Program-made: the position numbers and the translations under genes
Assembly (NCBI RefSeq): GCF_026341515.1
Contig: NZ_JAPEOK010000001.1
Span: 7,626,001 to 7,690,000, forward strand
Direction of reading: 5' to 3'
Source: Streptomyces sp. NBC_00878
Lineage (GTDB): Bacteria; Actinomycetota; Actinomycetes; Streptomycetales; Streptomycetaceae
DNA length: 64,000 nucleotides
Shown here: positions 26,358-36,084 of the stretch, in pieces
Layout: each line of letters opens with the position of its first letter
Position numbering within the stretch: the first letter of the stretch is position 1
Notes under the pieces: model-generated
What the model was told of the DNA's origin: nothing
What the model saw: the letters and a program-made list of their open reading frames with translations, nothing else
The model's database searches: none

Positions 26358-29105
26358 CTAGGCATCTCCCCCGGCGGCACCCGGATCGGCAGCAGCCACA
26401 TCCAACAACTGATACCGATCAATCGCCTGCTTCAACGCGGACCGGTCGACCTTCCCCTCCCGCGCGAGTTCCGTCAGCACCCCCACCACAATCGACTCCG
26501 CGTCAATGTGGAAGAAACGCCGAGCGGCCCCCCGAGTATCGGCGAAGCCGAACCCGTCGGCACCCAGCGACTGGTAAGTCCCCGGCACCCACCGCGAAAT
26601 CTGGTCCGGAACCGACCGCATCCAGTCGGAGACGGCCACGAACGGTCCCTGCGCCCCCGACAACTTCCGCGTCACATAAGGAACCCGCTGCTCCTCCTCG
26701 GGGTGCAGCAGATTGTGCCGCTCCACCTCGACGGCCTCGCGCCGCAACTCGTTCCAGGAGGTCGCGGACCAGACATCGGCCCGTACGTTCCAGTCCTCGG
26801 CGAGGATCCGCTGCGCCTCGACGGCCCACGGCACCGCGACACCGGACGCCATGATCTGCGCAGGAATCGAGCCCGAAGTTCCTGCCGCGTAGCGGTGGAT
26901 GCCCTTCAGGATGCCGTCGACATCCACGCCCTCCGGCTCGGCGGGATGCTGGATCGGCTCGTTGTAGACGGTGAGGTAGTAGAAGACGTCCTCGCCGTGC
27001 GGGTGCTCGTCGGACGAGCCGTACATCCGCCGCAGCCCGTCCTGCACGATGTGCGCGATCTCGAACCCGTAGGCAGGGTCGTACGCGACACAGCCCGGGT
27101 TCGTCGAGGCGAGCAACTGCGAGTGCCCGTCCGCGTGCTGCAGACCCTCACCGGTCAGAGTCGTACGGCCGGCGGTCGCGCCCAGGACGAAACCGCGCGC
27201 CAACTGGTCGGCCATCTGCCAGAACTGGTCGCCGGTGCGCTGGAAACCGAACATCGAGTAGAAGACGTACACCGGGATGAGCGGTTCGCCGTGTGTCGCG
27301 TACGCCGATCCGGCCGCGATCAGCGAGGCCGTGCAGCCCGCCTCGGAGATGCCGTCGTGCAGCATCTGCCCGGTCGGCGACTCCTTGTACGCGAGGAGCA
27401 GGTCGCGGTCCACGGCCTCGTACTGCTGGCCGAGCGGGTTGTAGATCTTCGCGCTCGGGAAGAACGAGTCCATGCCGAACGTGCGGTACTCGTCGGGCGC
27501 GATCAGCACGAACCGCTTGCCGATCTCCTTGTCCCGCATGAGGTCCTTGAGCAGCCGTACGAACGCCATGGTCGTGGCGATCGACTGCTGACCCGAGCCC
27601 TTCTTCACACTCGCGTACGTCTTGTCCTCGGGCAGTGCGAGCGGCTTCGACCGCACGACGCGCGTCGGGACGTACCCGCCGAGCCCCTTGCGGCGGTCGT
27701 GCATGTACTGGATCTCCTCCGAGTTCCGGCCCGGGTGGTAGTACGGCGGCGCGCCGGACTCCAGCTCCTTGTCGGAGATCGGCAGGTGCAGCCGGTCGCG
27801 GAAACCCTTGAGGTCGGCGACGGTCAGCTTCTTCATCTGGTGCGTGGCGTTGCGGCCCTCGAAGTTCGGGCCGAGCGTCCAGCCCTTGACCGTCTGGGCG
27901 AGGACCACGGTCGGCTGGCCCTTGTGCGCCTTGGCCGCCGCGAAGGCCGCGTAGACCTTCCGGTGGTCGTGACCGCCGCGGCCCAGGTGCAGGATCTGGT
28001 CGTCGGTCATGTTCTCGACCATCGCGCGCAGCCGGGAATCGTGACCGAAGAAGTGCTCACGGATGTACGCGCCGGTCTCCGTGGCGTACGTCTGGAACTG
28101 TCCGTCGGGCGTGGTGTTCAGCTGGTTGACCAGCACCCCGTCGCGGTCCTGTGCGAGCAGCGGGTCCCAGCTGCGGTCCCAGACCAGCTTGACGACGTTC
28201 CAGCCGGCGCCGCGGAACTGCGACTCCAGCTCCTGGATGATCTTGCCGTTGCCGCGTACCGGCCCGTCGAGGCGCTGGAGGTTGCAGTTGACGACGAAGG
28301 TGAGGTTGTCCAGGCCCTCGCGCGCGGCGATGGACAGCTGGCCGAGCGACTCGGGCTCGTCCATCTCGCCGTCGCCGAGAAACGCCCAAACGTGGGACTT
28401 GGAGGTGTTCGCGATGCCGCGCGCCTCCATGTAACGGTTCATGCGCGCCTGGAAGATCGCGCCGAGCGGGCCGAGGCCCATCGAGACCGTCGGGAACTCC
28501 CAGAAGTCCGGCATCGACCGCGGGTGCGGATATGACGACAGGCCGTCCGGCGCCTTGGACTTCTCCTGGCGGAAGGCGTCGAGCTGCCGCTCGCTCAGCC
28601 GGTCCAGCATGAACGCGCGGGCGTAGATGCCGGGGGAGGCATGTCCCTGGAAGAAGATCTGGTCGCCGCCGTCGCCCTCGTCCTTGCCCCGGAAGAAGTG
28701 GTTGAAGCCCACGTCGTAGAGGGAGGCGGAGGACGCGAAGGTGGCGATGTGGCCGCCGACGCCGATACCGGGGCGCTGGGCCCTGGACACCATCACGGCC
28801 GCGTTCCAGCGGGTCGCGTTGAGGATCTTGCGCTCGATCTCCTCGTTGCCCGGGAAGAACGGCTCGTCCTTGGTGGCGATGGTGTTGACGTAGTCCGTGC
28901 TGCGCATCTCGGGCACGGCCACGCGCCGCTCGCGGGCCCGCTCGATCAGCCGCAGCATGAGATAGCGGGCCCGCTCCCGGCCACGCTGGTCGACGGCGGC
29001 GTCGAGGGAGTCGAGCCACTCCTGGGTCTCTTCTGGATCGAAGTCAGGGACCTGACTCGGAAGGCCGCCAATGATGATCGGGTTGCGATCGGGTCCGGAA
29101 GCCAC
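26358..29105 (-). CDS. aceE: Pyruvate dehydrogenase E1 component, homodimeric type
   Basis: This 915-aa thiamine-diphosphate enzyme decarboxylates pyruvate and passes the acetyl group to the E2 lipoyl domain, feeding acetyl-CoA to the TCA cycle and fatty acid synthesis. The ThDP/Mg2+ motif is [13 protein letters not shown] ... VVNCN. The length and the sequence [22 protein letters not shown] are typical of AceE and not of alpha2beta2 E1. The GTG start at 29105 has GAAGGAA 5-6 nt upstream. The gene stands alone; E2 and E3 genes are not in this window. Confidence 0.97.
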   Translation of the reverse strand: MASGPDRNPIIIGGLPSQVPDFDPEETQEWLDSLDAAVDQRGRERARYLMLRLIERARERRVAVPEMRSTDYVNTIATKDEPFFPGNEEIERKILNATRWNAAVMVSRAQRPGIGVGGHIATFASSASLYDVGFNHFFRGKDEGDGGDQIFFQGHASPGIYARAFMLDRLSERQLDAFRQEKSKAPDGLSSYPHPRSMPDFWEFPTVSMGLGPLGAIFQARMNRYMEARGIANTSKSHVWAFLGDGEMDEPESLGQLSIAAREGLDNLTFVVNCNLQRLDGPVRGNGKIIQELESQFRGAGWNVVKLVWDRSWDPLLAQDRDGVLVNQLNTTPDGQFQTYATETGAYIREHFFGHDSRLRAMVENMTDDQILHLGRGGHDHRKVYAAFAAAKAHKGQPTVVLAQTVKGWTLGPNFEGRNATHQMKKLTVADLKGFRDRLHLPISDKELESGAPPYYHPGRNSEEIQYMHDRRKGLGGYVPTRVVRSKPLALPEDKTYASVKKGSGQQSIATTMAFVRLLKDLMRDKEIGKRFVLIAPDEYRTFGMDSFFPSAKIYNPLGQQYEAVDRDLLLAYKESPTGQMLHDGISEAGCTASLIAAGSAYATHGEPLIPVYVFYSMFGFQRTGDQFWQMADQLARGFVLGATAGRTTLTGEGLQHADGHSQLLASTNPGCVAYDPAYGFEIAHIVQDGLRRMYGSSDEHPHGEDVFYYLTVYNEPIQHPAEPEGVDVDGILKGIHRYAAGTSGSIPAQIMASGVAVPWAVEAQRILAEDWNVRADVWSATSWNELRREAVEVERHNLLHPEEEQRVPYVTRKLSGAQGPFVAVSDWMRSVPDQISRWVPGTYQSLGADGFGFADTRGAARRFFHIDAESIVVGVLTELAREGKVDRSALKQAIDRYQLLDVAAADPGAAGGDA

Positions 29106-29615
29106 GCTGTTCCTTCGCTCTCAGGGGGCCGCTTTTTCTCGGTTTTTTCTTGGGATTCTCTCTGGTTACCTGGGTCTCTGTACCGTTCCCCATACCGTTC
29201 CCCATCGTGTACCTCGGGAACGGAAACGTCATCTCTACCGAGAGGTAACCGAGACGTTCGTCCCGTCCCCCCAAGGGCGGGCCCGGCAAATCGCAACGAT
29301 ACGCCCGACCTATGACGCGTACCGCAAAGCCATTCGAGTCCCGTACTCTCGTAGGGTTCGGAAATCCACAAATGGGGCAGATCGGTGTGGTGTGCATCAC
29401 TTATGGCCGGGATCGCCTGCCTGGAGTTGCGGCGAGACGGCCGGGATCGTCACCGTTTCGGCGGTCCCGACGGCCGGGTACTTGCGCGATCCGCCCCGCC
29501 CGTGTGGACTACGGCCAATGCTTCGCGCACGCGCGTGGCTTGAACTTCCCCAAGCTCCAGGCTTAGCCCGAGCTGGGGGGAGACCCCATTACCGAACATG
29601 ATCAGGAGGCAACCC
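29106..29615. promoter_or_regulatory. 510-bp divergent control region of aceE and the DUF3052 gene
   Basis: It carries a nested inverted-repeat set: outer GGTTACCT (29164-29171) / AGGTAACC (29243-29250), and inner CCGTTCCC (29183-29190 and 29195-29202, in tandem) facing GGGAACGG (29216-29223). This looks like an operator array. Closer to the DUF3052 gene an imperfect hairpin, CCCCAAGCTC / GAGCTGGGGG, lies at 29548-29580. No protein-coding frame with a good start is visible. Confidence 0.5.
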
Positions 29616-30053
29616 GTGAGCGCGACCGCGGACCACGCGGAGGAGCGGACGAGCCTGGCCGCCAGGCTGGGATTCCAGCCCGAGCAGGTGGTCCAGGAGA
29701 TCGGCTTCGACGACGACGTCGACCAGGAGCTCCGCGAGGCCATTGAAGAAGTCATCGGCAGCGAGCTCATGGACGAGGAGTACGACGACGTCGCCGACGC
29801 CGTAGTGCTCTGGTTCCGTGACGACGACGGCGACCTGACGGATGCGCTGGTGGACGCCACCACGTACGTCGAAGAGGGTGGCGCCGTGCTGCTGCTGACG
29901 CCGAAGACCGGCCGAGACGGGTATGTGGAGCCCAGCGACATCGCGGAAGCCGCGACGACCGCGGGTCTGTCCCAGACCAAGAGCATCAGCGTGGGGAAGG
30001 ACTGGAGCGGGACCCGGCTGGCTACGCCGAAGGCGGCCAAGTCGAAGAGGTGA
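29616..30053 (+). CDS. DUF3052 family protein
   Basis: The 145-residue acidic protein begins VSATADHAEERTSLAARLGF and has the conserved IGFDDDVDQELREAIEE and LWFRDDDGDLTDALVDA segments of DUF3052. Its function is unknown. It is cytosolic, with a basic C-terminal tail (PKAAKSKR). GTG 29616 follows AGGAGG by 7 nt. The aceE-DUF3052-peroxiredoxin order is usual in Streptomyces. Confidence 0.9.
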   Translation: MSATADHAEERTSLAARLGFQPEQVVQEIGFDDDVDQELREAIEEVIGSELMDEEYDDVADAVVLWFRDDDGDLTDALVDATTYVEEGGAVLLLTPKTGRDGYVEPSDIAEAATTAGLSQTKSISVGKDWSGTRLATPKAAKSKR

Positions 30054-30129
30054 CGCTCTGCTGAGGTGAGCGGGGGTTCAGGGGTTGGCACCCCTGGGCC
30101 CCCGTTTTTCGGCTTTCGTCGTCGGCGGC

Positions 30130-30279
30130 GTCGGGTGCGGGTGCGTCGTGGCTGGTCGCGCCCACGATGGGGGTCCCCCCGCTCATGGGGGTCCCCCCGC
30201 TCGAGCGAAGCCGAGAGTGGGGGAGAAGCCGAGAGTGGGGGAGGAGCCGCATATAGACACAGCCCCGCGCCCCTAAAAA
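30130..30279. repeat. Intergenic repeat, long type with expanded core, inverted
   Basis: This is the near-exact reverse complement of the copy at 25223: GGCTGGTCGCGCCCACGATG, two GGGGGTCCCCCCGCT units, two GCCGAGAGTGGGGGAG units, then CACAGCCCCGCGCCCCTAAA. It lies 3' of the DUF3052 gene. Confidence 0.8.
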
Positions 30280-30433
30280 CTCAGCCCTTCCGGCGTTTGA
30301 GGAGCGGGGTCTGGGGCGGAGCCCCAGGGGACGGGAATGGGTAGGGGCGGCGGGGGCGAGAACAGGTCGCTGCGTAGGGTGGGGGACCCGAACGGCCCCA
30401 CGAACCCACGGACCCCACGAAGGGAAGCAGGAC

Positions 30434-30901
30434 ATGACCATCGAGGTCGGCGACAAGGCCCCGGACTTCGAGCTGAAGGACAACCACGGCGCCACCGTGC
30501 GGCTCTCGGATTTTCGTGGTTCTCGCGGCGCGAAGAACGTGGTGCTGCTCTTCTACCCCTTCGCCTTCACCGGCGTCTGCACCGGCGAGCTGTGCGCCCT
30601 GCGCGACAACCTGCCGCAGTTCTCCGACCGCGACACCCAGCTGCTCGCCGTCTCGAACGACTCCATCCACACCCTGCGCGTCTTCGCCGAGCAGGAGGGC
30701 CTGGAGTACCCACTGCTGTCCGACTTCTGGCCGCACGGCGAGGTCTCGCGCGCGTACGGCGTCTTCGCCGAGGACAAGGGCTGCGCGGTGCGCGGCACCT
30801 TCGTCATCGACAAGGAGGGCATCGTCCGCTGGACCGTCGTCAACGCCCTGCCGGACGCCCGTGACCTGAACGAGTACGTGACGGCGCTCGACACCCTGTG
30901 A
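30434..30901 (+). CDS. Peroxiredoxin, AhpE/BCP type
   Basis: The 155-aa thioredoxin-fold peroxidase has the active-site motif [13 protein letters not shown] with peroxidatic Cys49. The second Cys54 sits five residues on, a position seen in some actinobacterial one-/two-Cys enzymes. It reduces H2O2 and organic peroxides in the cytosol. AAGCAGG precedes the ATG. Its position next to the ter genes fits a general stress neighbourhood. Confidence 0.92.
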   Translation: MTIEVGDKAPDFELKDNHGATVRLSDFRGSRGAKNVVLLFYPFAFTGVCTGELCALRDNLPQFSDRDTQLLAVSNDSIHTLRVFAEQEGLEYPLLSDFWPHGEVSRAYGVFAEDKGCAVRGTFVIDKEGIVRWTVVNALPDARDLNEYVTALDTL

Positions 30902-31073
30902 TCCCGGCTCCGTCCGTAGACCGGGCCCCGTGACCGGCCTGTGACGCCGACACTCCGGGATTCTTCGTACCCAGGGCCTGCGGCAGTGGGGAACCCCTCA
31001 CTAGGATCGACACGTTGATCCGATACCAATGCACTTCGGGGCGCACCGCCCCTGGACACCAATGGGAGGACTC

Positions 31074-31649
31074 GTGGGAGTCAGCCTCAGCAAGGGCGGC
31101 AATGTTTCGCTGTCGAAGGAGGCCCCGGGACTGACCGCGGTCATCATCGGTCTGGGGTGGGACATCCGCACCACCACCGGTACCGACTTCGACCTGGACG
31201 CCAGCGCCATCCTGACGAACGCGGAGGGCAAGGTCAGCAGTGACGCCAACTTCGTGTTCTTCAACAACCTGAAGAGCCCCGACGGCTCGGTCGAGCACAC
31301 CGGTGACAACACCACCGGTGAGGGCGAGGGCGACGACGAGCAGATCAAGGTCAACCTCGCCGGCGTCCCGGCCGACATCGAGAAGATCGTCTTCCCGGTC
31401 TCGATCTACGACGCCGAGAACCGCCAGCAGTCGTTCGGCCAGGTGCGCAACGCGTTCATCCGCGTCGTGAACCAGGCCGGCGAGGCGGAGATCGCCCGGT
31501 ACGACCTTTCCGAGGACGCCTCCACGGAGACCGCGATGGTCTTCGGTGAGCTGTACCGCCACGGCGCGGAGTGGAAGTTCCGTGCCATCGGCCAGGGGTA
31601 TGCCTCGGGTCTGCGCGGTATCGCGCAGGACTTCGGCGTCAACGTCTGA
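31074..31649 (+). CDS. terD: TerD family stress protein
   Basis: The 191-residue TerD-fold protein begins [20 protein letters not shown] and has the conserved acidic Ca2+-binding segments DFDLDASA and [10 protein letters not shown], plus [14 protein letters not shown]. TerD proteins are associated with tellurite, phage and membrane-stress responses, and their biochemical role is unsettled. GTG 31074 has GGGAGGA upstream. It is the first of four TerD relatives here. Confidence 0.93.
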   Translation: MGVSLSKGGNVSLSKEAPGLTAVIIGLGWDIRTTTGTDFDLDASAILTNAEGKVSSDANFVFFNNLKSPDGSVEHTGDNTTGEGEGDDEQIKVNLAGVPADIEKIVFPVSIYDAENRQQSFGQVRNAFIRVVNQAGEAEIARYDLSEDASTETAMVFGELYRHGAEWKFRAIGQGYASGLRGIAQDFGVNV

Positions 31650-31716
31650 GCCACTTCGGGGTCGTCCGATCCCGAGCAGCTTTACCCGCTTCACGGTTAC
31701 CCGCTTCACCTTTCCC

Positions 31717-31751
31717 GTCCGGCGCCGCACACTCCTAGTGCGGCGCCGGAC
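31717..31751 (+). terminator. Hairpin between the two terD genes
   Basis: Perfect 14-bp arms GTCCGGCGCCGCAC (31717-31730) and GTGCGGCGCCGGAC (31738-31751) with a 7-nt loop. It should separate or attenuate transcription between the paralogues. Confidence 0.8.
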
Positions 31752-31793
31752 GTGCTCAACAACCCAATGGCTTGACCGGGGAGGACAAGGAAC

Positions 31794-32369
31794 ATGGGCG
31801 TCACGCTCGCCAAGGGGGGCAATGTCTCCCTCTCCAAGGCCGCACCGAACCTCACGCAGGTGTTGATCGGGCTCGGCTGGGACGCGCGCTCGACCACCGG
31901 AGCAGACTTCGACCTCGATGCCAGCGCGCTGCTGTGCAACTCGGGGCGGGTGCTCGGTGACGAGTGGTTCATCTTCTACAACCAGCTCAAGAGCCCCGAC
32001 GGCTCGGTCGAGCACACCGGTGACAACCTCACGGGTGAGGGCGACGGCGACGACGAGTCGATCCTGATCGACCTCTCCAAGGTGCCGGCCAACGTGGACA
32101 AGATCGTCTTCCCGGTCTCGATCCACGACGCCGACAACCGCGGCCAGACCTTCGGCCAGGTCAGCAACGCGTTCATCCGCGTCGTCAACCAGGCCGACGG
32201 CCAGGAGCTCGCCCGCTACGACCTCTCCGAGGACGCCTCCACGGAGACCGCGATGATCTTCGGCGAGGTCTACCGCTACGGCAACGAGTGGAAGTTCCGG
32301 GCGGTGGGCCAGGGCTACGCGTCGGGGCTGCGGGGCATCGCCCTGGACTTCGGGGTCAACGTTTCGTAG
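31794..32369 (+). CDS. terD: TerD family stress protein, second copy
   Basis: The 191-aa protein is closely related to its upstream neighbour ([44 protein letters not shown]), which points to a tandem duplication. The same acidic metal-binding loops are intact. It has its own ribosome site (GGGGAGGACAAGGAAC). Confidence 0.93.
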   Translation: MGVTLAKGGNVSLSKAAPNLTQVLIGLGWDARSTTGADFDLDASALLCNSGRVLGDEWFIFYNQLKSPDGSVEHTGDNLTGEGDGDDESILIDLSKVPANVDKIVFPVSIHDADNRGQTFGQVSNAFIRVVNQADGQELARYDLSEDASTETAMIFGEVYRYGNEWKFRAVGQGYASGLRGIALDFGVNVS

Positions 32370-32666
32370 GGCGGCCGGGTCCGGGGAGAGCGCCCCCGGC
32401 GACCAAGCGGTGATCAAGCGTGGATCAAGGAGGGGTCATCGCCCGTCGCGTACCGAAAGCGGCGTGACGGGCGGGGCCGAAGGGCCGCCACTGGCGTTCA
32501 CGCCCTCTGGACCTGCGGCTCTCCGGGTGGGGTGGCCCGGCCCTCTCGCCCGGAGAGTCGGCCCTCTAGACTTCAGGTCAATGTTTCGTAAAGCCGGGTA
32601 CGGCGGGGGGAAACCCCCTCCGGACTTCGTCCGGGGGTAGCCCCCCAACTCACGATTGGGTAGCCA
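32370..32666. other. 297-bp leader ahead of the TerC/DUF475 gene
   Basis: It contains several hairpins, for example CCCGTC...GACGGG (about 32443-32472) and a run GGGGGGAAACCCCCTCC with GGACTTCGTCC (32608-32633). These could act as a terminator for terD and a structured leader for the next gene. I looked for the manganese yybP-ykoY riboswitch, because it often precedes terC genes, and could not match its core. Confidence 0.4.
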
Positions 32667-33812
32667 GTGGTTCTGAAAACCTTCGGCTGGTCGTTCGCGG
32701 TCACCGCGATCGGCTTGGTCGCAGCGGTGCTGATCGACGGATGGACCGCGTTCGGGATCGTGCTGATCCTGTCGATCCTCGAGATCTCGCTGTCCTTCGA
32801 CAACGCGGTGGTCAACGCCGGAATCCTGAAGAAGATGAGCCCGTTCTGGCAGCGCATCTTCCTCACCGTCGGCATCCTGATCGCCGTCTTCGGAATGCGG
32901 CTGGTCTTCCCTGTCGTGATCGTCGCGATCAGCGCCTCGCTCGGCCCCATCGAGGCGGTCGACCTGGCGCTGAACGACGCGGACCGCTATCAGGAACTGG
33001 TCACGGACGCCCACCCGTCGATCGCGGCCTTCGGTGGCATGTTCCTGCTCATGATCTTCCTCGACTTCATCTTCGAGGACCGTGACATCAAGTGGCTCGG
33101 CTGGCTGGAGCGCCCGCTCGCCAAGCTCGGCAAGGTCGACATGCTGTCGGCCTGCATCGCGTTGATCGTCCTGCTGATCACCGCGCTGGCCCTCGCCCCG
33201 AAGGCCCACCTGCACGCCGGGTCCGCCGACAAGGCGGAGACGGTCCTGCTCTCCGGCATCGCCGGCCTCATCACGTATCTGGTCGTCGGCGGGCTCTCCG
33301 GCTTCTTCGAGAACCGTCTCGAGGAAGCGGAGGAGCGCGAGCACGAGGAAGAGGAGGAGGCCAAGCGCAGCGGCAAGCAGGTCTCCGCGGGGGCACTCGT
33401 CGGCAAGGCCGCCTTCTTCATGTTCCTGTACCTCGAAGTCCTGGACGCGTCGTTCTCCTTCGACGGCGTCATCGGCGCCTTCGCCATCACGAACGACATC
33501 ATCCTGATGGCCCTCGGCCTCGGCATCGGCGCCATGTACGTCCGGTCGCTCACGGTCTACCTGGTCCGCCAGGGCACCCTCGACGACTACGTCTACCTGG
33601 AGCACGGCGCCCACTACGCCATCGGCGCCCTCGCCGGGATCCTTCTCATCACGATCCGCTTCGAGGTCAACGAGATCGTCACCGGCCTCATCGGTGTCGT
33701 CCTGATCGCCTGGTCCTTCTGGTCCTCCGTGCGCCGCAACCGAGCGATCGCGGCCGCCGAGGGAAAAGCTGAGGCCTCGGACGACAAGACCGAAGTCTCG
33801 TCCGGGGTGTGA
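32667..33812 (+). CDS. TerC/DUF475 family integral membrane protein
   Basis: The 381-residue protein has about nine membrane segments. The two family signatures with acidic residues in helices are present: EISLSFDNAVVNAG (about 43-56) and EVLDASFSFDGVIGAF (about 258-273). TerC-family proteins are linked to metal (Mn2+) export and ter stress complexes. A cytoplasmic, highly charged loop (EEAEEREHEEEEEAKRSGK) sits mid-protein. The GTG start at 32667 has only a weak ribosome site. Confidence 0.9.
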   Translation: MVLKTFGWSFAVTAIGLVAAVLIDGWTAFGIVLILSILEISLSFDNAVVNAGILKKMSPFWQRIFLTVGILIAVFGMRLVFPVVIVAISASLGPIEAVDLALNDADRYQELVTDAHPSIAAFGGMFLLMIFLDFIFEDRDIKWLGWLERPLAKLGKVDMLSACIALIVLLITALALAPKAHLHAGSADKAETVLLSGIAGLITYLVVGGLSGFFENRLEEAEEREHEEEEEAKRSGKQVSAGALVGKAAFFMFLYLEVLDASFSFDGVIGAFAITNDIILMALGLGIGAMYVRSLTVYLVRQGTLDDYVYLEHGAHYAIGALAGILLITIRFEVNEIVTGLIGVVLIAWSFWSSVRRNRAIAAAEGKAEASDDKTEVSSGV

Positions 33813-33837
33813 CACCCGTCCGGTTGAGGAACGCTCT

Positions 33838-33880
33838 GTGAGGGGCGGCCGCCGAGGGACTCCTCGCGGCCGCCCCTCAC
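33838..33880 (+). terminator. Terminator after the TerC-family gene
   Basis: Perfect 15-bp arms GTGAGGGGCGGCCGC (33838-33852) and GCGGCCGCCCCTCAC (33866-33880) with a 13-nt loop. Confidence 0.85.
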
Positions 33881-34023
33881 GCGTACGTCGAACGTCGAGG
33901 TCATGGGCCGAAGTCGTACGCGGAGAGACCCCGAAGACGTACGCCGAGGTGCGTCGAGGCCGTTCGTCGAGGTCGTACGCCGAGGTCATTCGTCGAAGTG
34001 AACAGGGAAGCGTGGGGGCGGGA

Positions 34024-34761
34024 ATGAGCTTCTGGGAAAGTTTGTGGCGCGGGCGGTCGATGCAATTCGACTCGGGCAGCGCGGCGACCAACGCCATCGA
34101 ACTGACCAAACGGAACCAGACCATCTCGCTCACCAAACAGGGCGCCGCCACCGGCAACCTCCGCATCAACCTGTCCTGGCGGATGCGCACCTCCGACATA
34201 GGCGGGCCGCAGCGGGGCAGCCTGCTGCGCCACCCCTTCAAGGCGTTCAAGCCGGAAGTGGTGCAGGCACACACCCAGAGCATGGTCAACGTCGACCTCG
34301 ACCTGGGCTGCATGTACGAGCTCGCGGACGGCAGCAAGGGCGTCGTCCAGCCGCTGGGCGGCTTCCTGGGCGAACTCAACGAGGCGCCCTACGTGAAGCT
34401 CAGCGGCGACGACCGCTTCGGCTCCGGCTCGGGCGAGACGATCTTCGTCAACCTCGACCACCGCGAGCAGATCAAACGGCTCCTGGTCTTCGTCTACATC
34501 TACGACCAGACCCCCGCCTTCGACCGTACGCACGCCATCGTGACGCTCTTCCCGAGCAACGGCCCCCGGATCGAGATCGGCCTCGACGAGCGGCACTCCC
34601 AGGCCAGGTCCTGCGCGGTGGTCATGATCGAGAACGTCAAGAACGAACTGGTCGTGCGCCGCGAGGTGAAGTTCGTGTACGGCTTCCAGGCCGAGCTCGA
34701 CCGGCTCTACGGCTGGGGACTCCAGTGGGGACGCGGCTACAAGTCGAAAGCCGACCGCTGA
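34024..34761 (+). CDS. TerD-related stress protein (TerF/TerA-like)
   Basis: The 245-residue protein begins MSFWESLWRGRSMQFDSGSA. After a short variable N-terminus it has a TerD-like beta-sandwich (INLSWRMRTSD, VNVDLDLGCMYELADGSKG, LLVFVYIYDQT). It is more diverged than the two tandem copies and close to proteins annotated as tellurium resistance TerA/TerF-like. ATG 34024 is used. GTG 34012, with AGGGAAG upstream, would add four residues and has the better ribosome site. Confidence 0.85.
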   Translation: MSFWESLWRGRSMQFDSGSAATNAIELTKRNQTISLTKQGAATGNLRINLSWRMRTSDIGGPQRGSLLRHPFKAFKPEVVQAHTQSMVNVDLDLGCMYELADGSKGVVQPLGGFLGELNEAPYVKLSGDDRFGSGSGETIFVNLDHREQIKRLLVFVYIYDQTPAFDRTHAIVTLFPSNGPRIEIGLDERHSQARSCAVVMIENVKNELVVRREVKFVYGFQAELDRLYGWGLQWGRGYKSKADR

Positions 34762-34839
34762 CCACGCGCTGCCGCTGGGCTTGGCAGAGGCGCCTCACAG
34801 CTCGGGGTGTCCGGTTCGGTGGCGGCTGCGGGTTGTTTG

Positions 34840-34930
34840 CGGCTTGTCGCGCCCACGATGGGGGGTCCCCCGCTCGAGCGAAGCCGAGAGTGGGGGAGGA
34901 GCCGCAAATGTCACAGCCTCGCGCCCCTTT
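34840..34930. repeat. Intergenic repeat, long type, inverted, with a single-unit core
   Basis: GCTTGTCGCGCCCACGATGG, one GGGGTCCCCCGCTCGAGCG, one GCCGAGAGTGGGGGAG, then GCCGCAAATGTCACAGCCTC. It resembles the copies at 25223 and 30130 but carries one copy of each inner unit. It lies between the convergent TerD-type genes. Confidence 0.75.
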
Positions 34931-34949
34931 GGGGGCCTTGGGGCGCCCT

Positions 34950-35885
34950 CTATCGGCCGATGAACTGCGGTCCTTGCGGGGGGAGCCGGAAGTCCGGGTC
35001 GGGGAGCGGGGTCACCGGCTGGGGGTAGCCGTAGCCGGAGTGGGCTGTTGCCGCGGCGGGCTGGGCCGGGGCCGTGGGCGGGTAGCCGTAGGCGGGCTGG
35101 CTGGTGGGCTGCGGGTAGCCGTACGCGGGCTGGGTGGCGGGCGGCTGCTGCCGAGTGGGGTCAGGGCCTGCGGCGGCCGGGGGATAGCCGTACGCCGGCT
35201 GCTGGGGCATCGGGGGCAGCTGAGTGGCCGCCTCGGGCGGCAGGGGCTGCGGCAACGGCTGCGCGCCGACGGGCGGACCGGGCAGCGCGGGCAGCGCGGG
35301 CAGCGCGGACACCTGCTGGTCCGCGTTCTCGGACTCGTCCACCGAGATGCCGTAGTCCGATGCCAGACCCTTCAGGCCGTTCTTGTAGCCCTCGCCGAGC
35401 GCCCGGAACTTCCAGCCCTCGCCGCGCCGGTACAGCTCGCCGCCGATCAGCACGGTCTCCTTGCCGGTCTGCGGCCTGATGTCGAAGTACGCCAGCGGTT
35501 CGGAGTCCCCGAGCGTGGCGTCGTACAGCAGGATCCGCAGGTCGTTGACCCGGTCGAAGGTGACGTCCTCGGCCGAAGCGACAAGGAGAATCCGGCCCAC
35601 TCCATTGTCAAGGCCCGCCAGATCCGACTGAATCGTGTCCGTGAGGCCCTCGGCGAGACCCTCGTTCACGCGCTTCTTGCCGAGTCGCCAGACCTTGCCC
35701 GAGGGATGCCGGGGCTGGTTGTAGAAGACGAAGTCCTCGTCGGACCGCACACGGCCGTCGGGGCCGAGGAGCAGCGCGGAGGCATCCACGTCCGGGACAC
35801 CCCGTCCCGGCGTCCAGCGCAGCACGGCGCGCACCGCGGTGGCGTCCAGCGGGACGTTCGACCCCTTCAGCATCGCGTGCGTCAT
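34950..35885 (-). CDS. TerD family protein with Pro/Tyr-rich repeat tail
   Basis: This 311-aa protein has residues 1-190 as a TerD domain ([48 protein letters not shown]). Residues 195-311 form a low-complexity tail with four copies of a [QS]-x-YGYP motif ([28 protein letters not shown]) among Pro/Gln-rich linkers. Such tails often bind partners or phase-separate, but the role here is unknown. It is transcribed towards the preceding gene and divergent from the lyase gene. Confidence 0.9.
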   Translation of the reverse strand: MTHAMLKGSNVPLDATAVRAVLRWTPGRGVPDVDASALLLGPDGRVRSDEDFVFYNQPRHPSGKVWRLGKKRVNEGLAEGLTDTIQSDLAGLDNGVGRILLVASAEDVTFDRVNDLRILLYDATLGDSEPLAYFDIRPQTGKETVLIGGELYRRGEGWKFRALGEGYKNGLKGLASDYGISVDESENADQQVSALPALPALPGPPVGAQPLPQPLPPEAATQLPPMPQQPAYGYPPAAAGPDPTRQQPPATQPAYGYPQPTSQPAYGYPPTAPAQPAAATAHSGYGYPQPVTPLPDPDFRLPPQGPQFIGR

Positions 35886-36013
35886 GCGGTCATCCTGCCT
35901 TCTCGGTCCTGGTCACGACAACGTGGGGTGCCTTCCCGAGCGGCCCGATACGCGGAGAGAAGACACAATGGTGTTTGCCTGCGTTACCTGAATTTCATGC
36001 CCGGTGGGAACCC

Positions 36014-36040
36014 TTGACATGGATCTCTACGTACTATTAC
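36014..36040 (+). promoter_or_regulatory. Possible promoter of the ter biosynthetic genes
   Basis: A consensus -35 TTGACA (36014-36019) is followed by a TATTAC -10-like box (36035-36040) at a short 15-bp spacing, about 45 bp before the lyase ATG. Spacing is not ideal, so this is tentative. Confidence 0.35.
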
Positions 36041-36084
36041 CGGCCACATATCGTGAGGCCGCCTAGCCGCCCCGGGGGAGTCTT

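Noticed and set aside
29364..29566. Short plus-strand ORF in the aceE/DUF3052 spacer
   Set aside because: No ribosome site and Arg/Pro-rich translation.
32370..32666. Manganese (yybP-ykoY) riboswitch before the TerC-type gene
   Set aside because: Only generic hairpins are present and the conserved core could not be matched.
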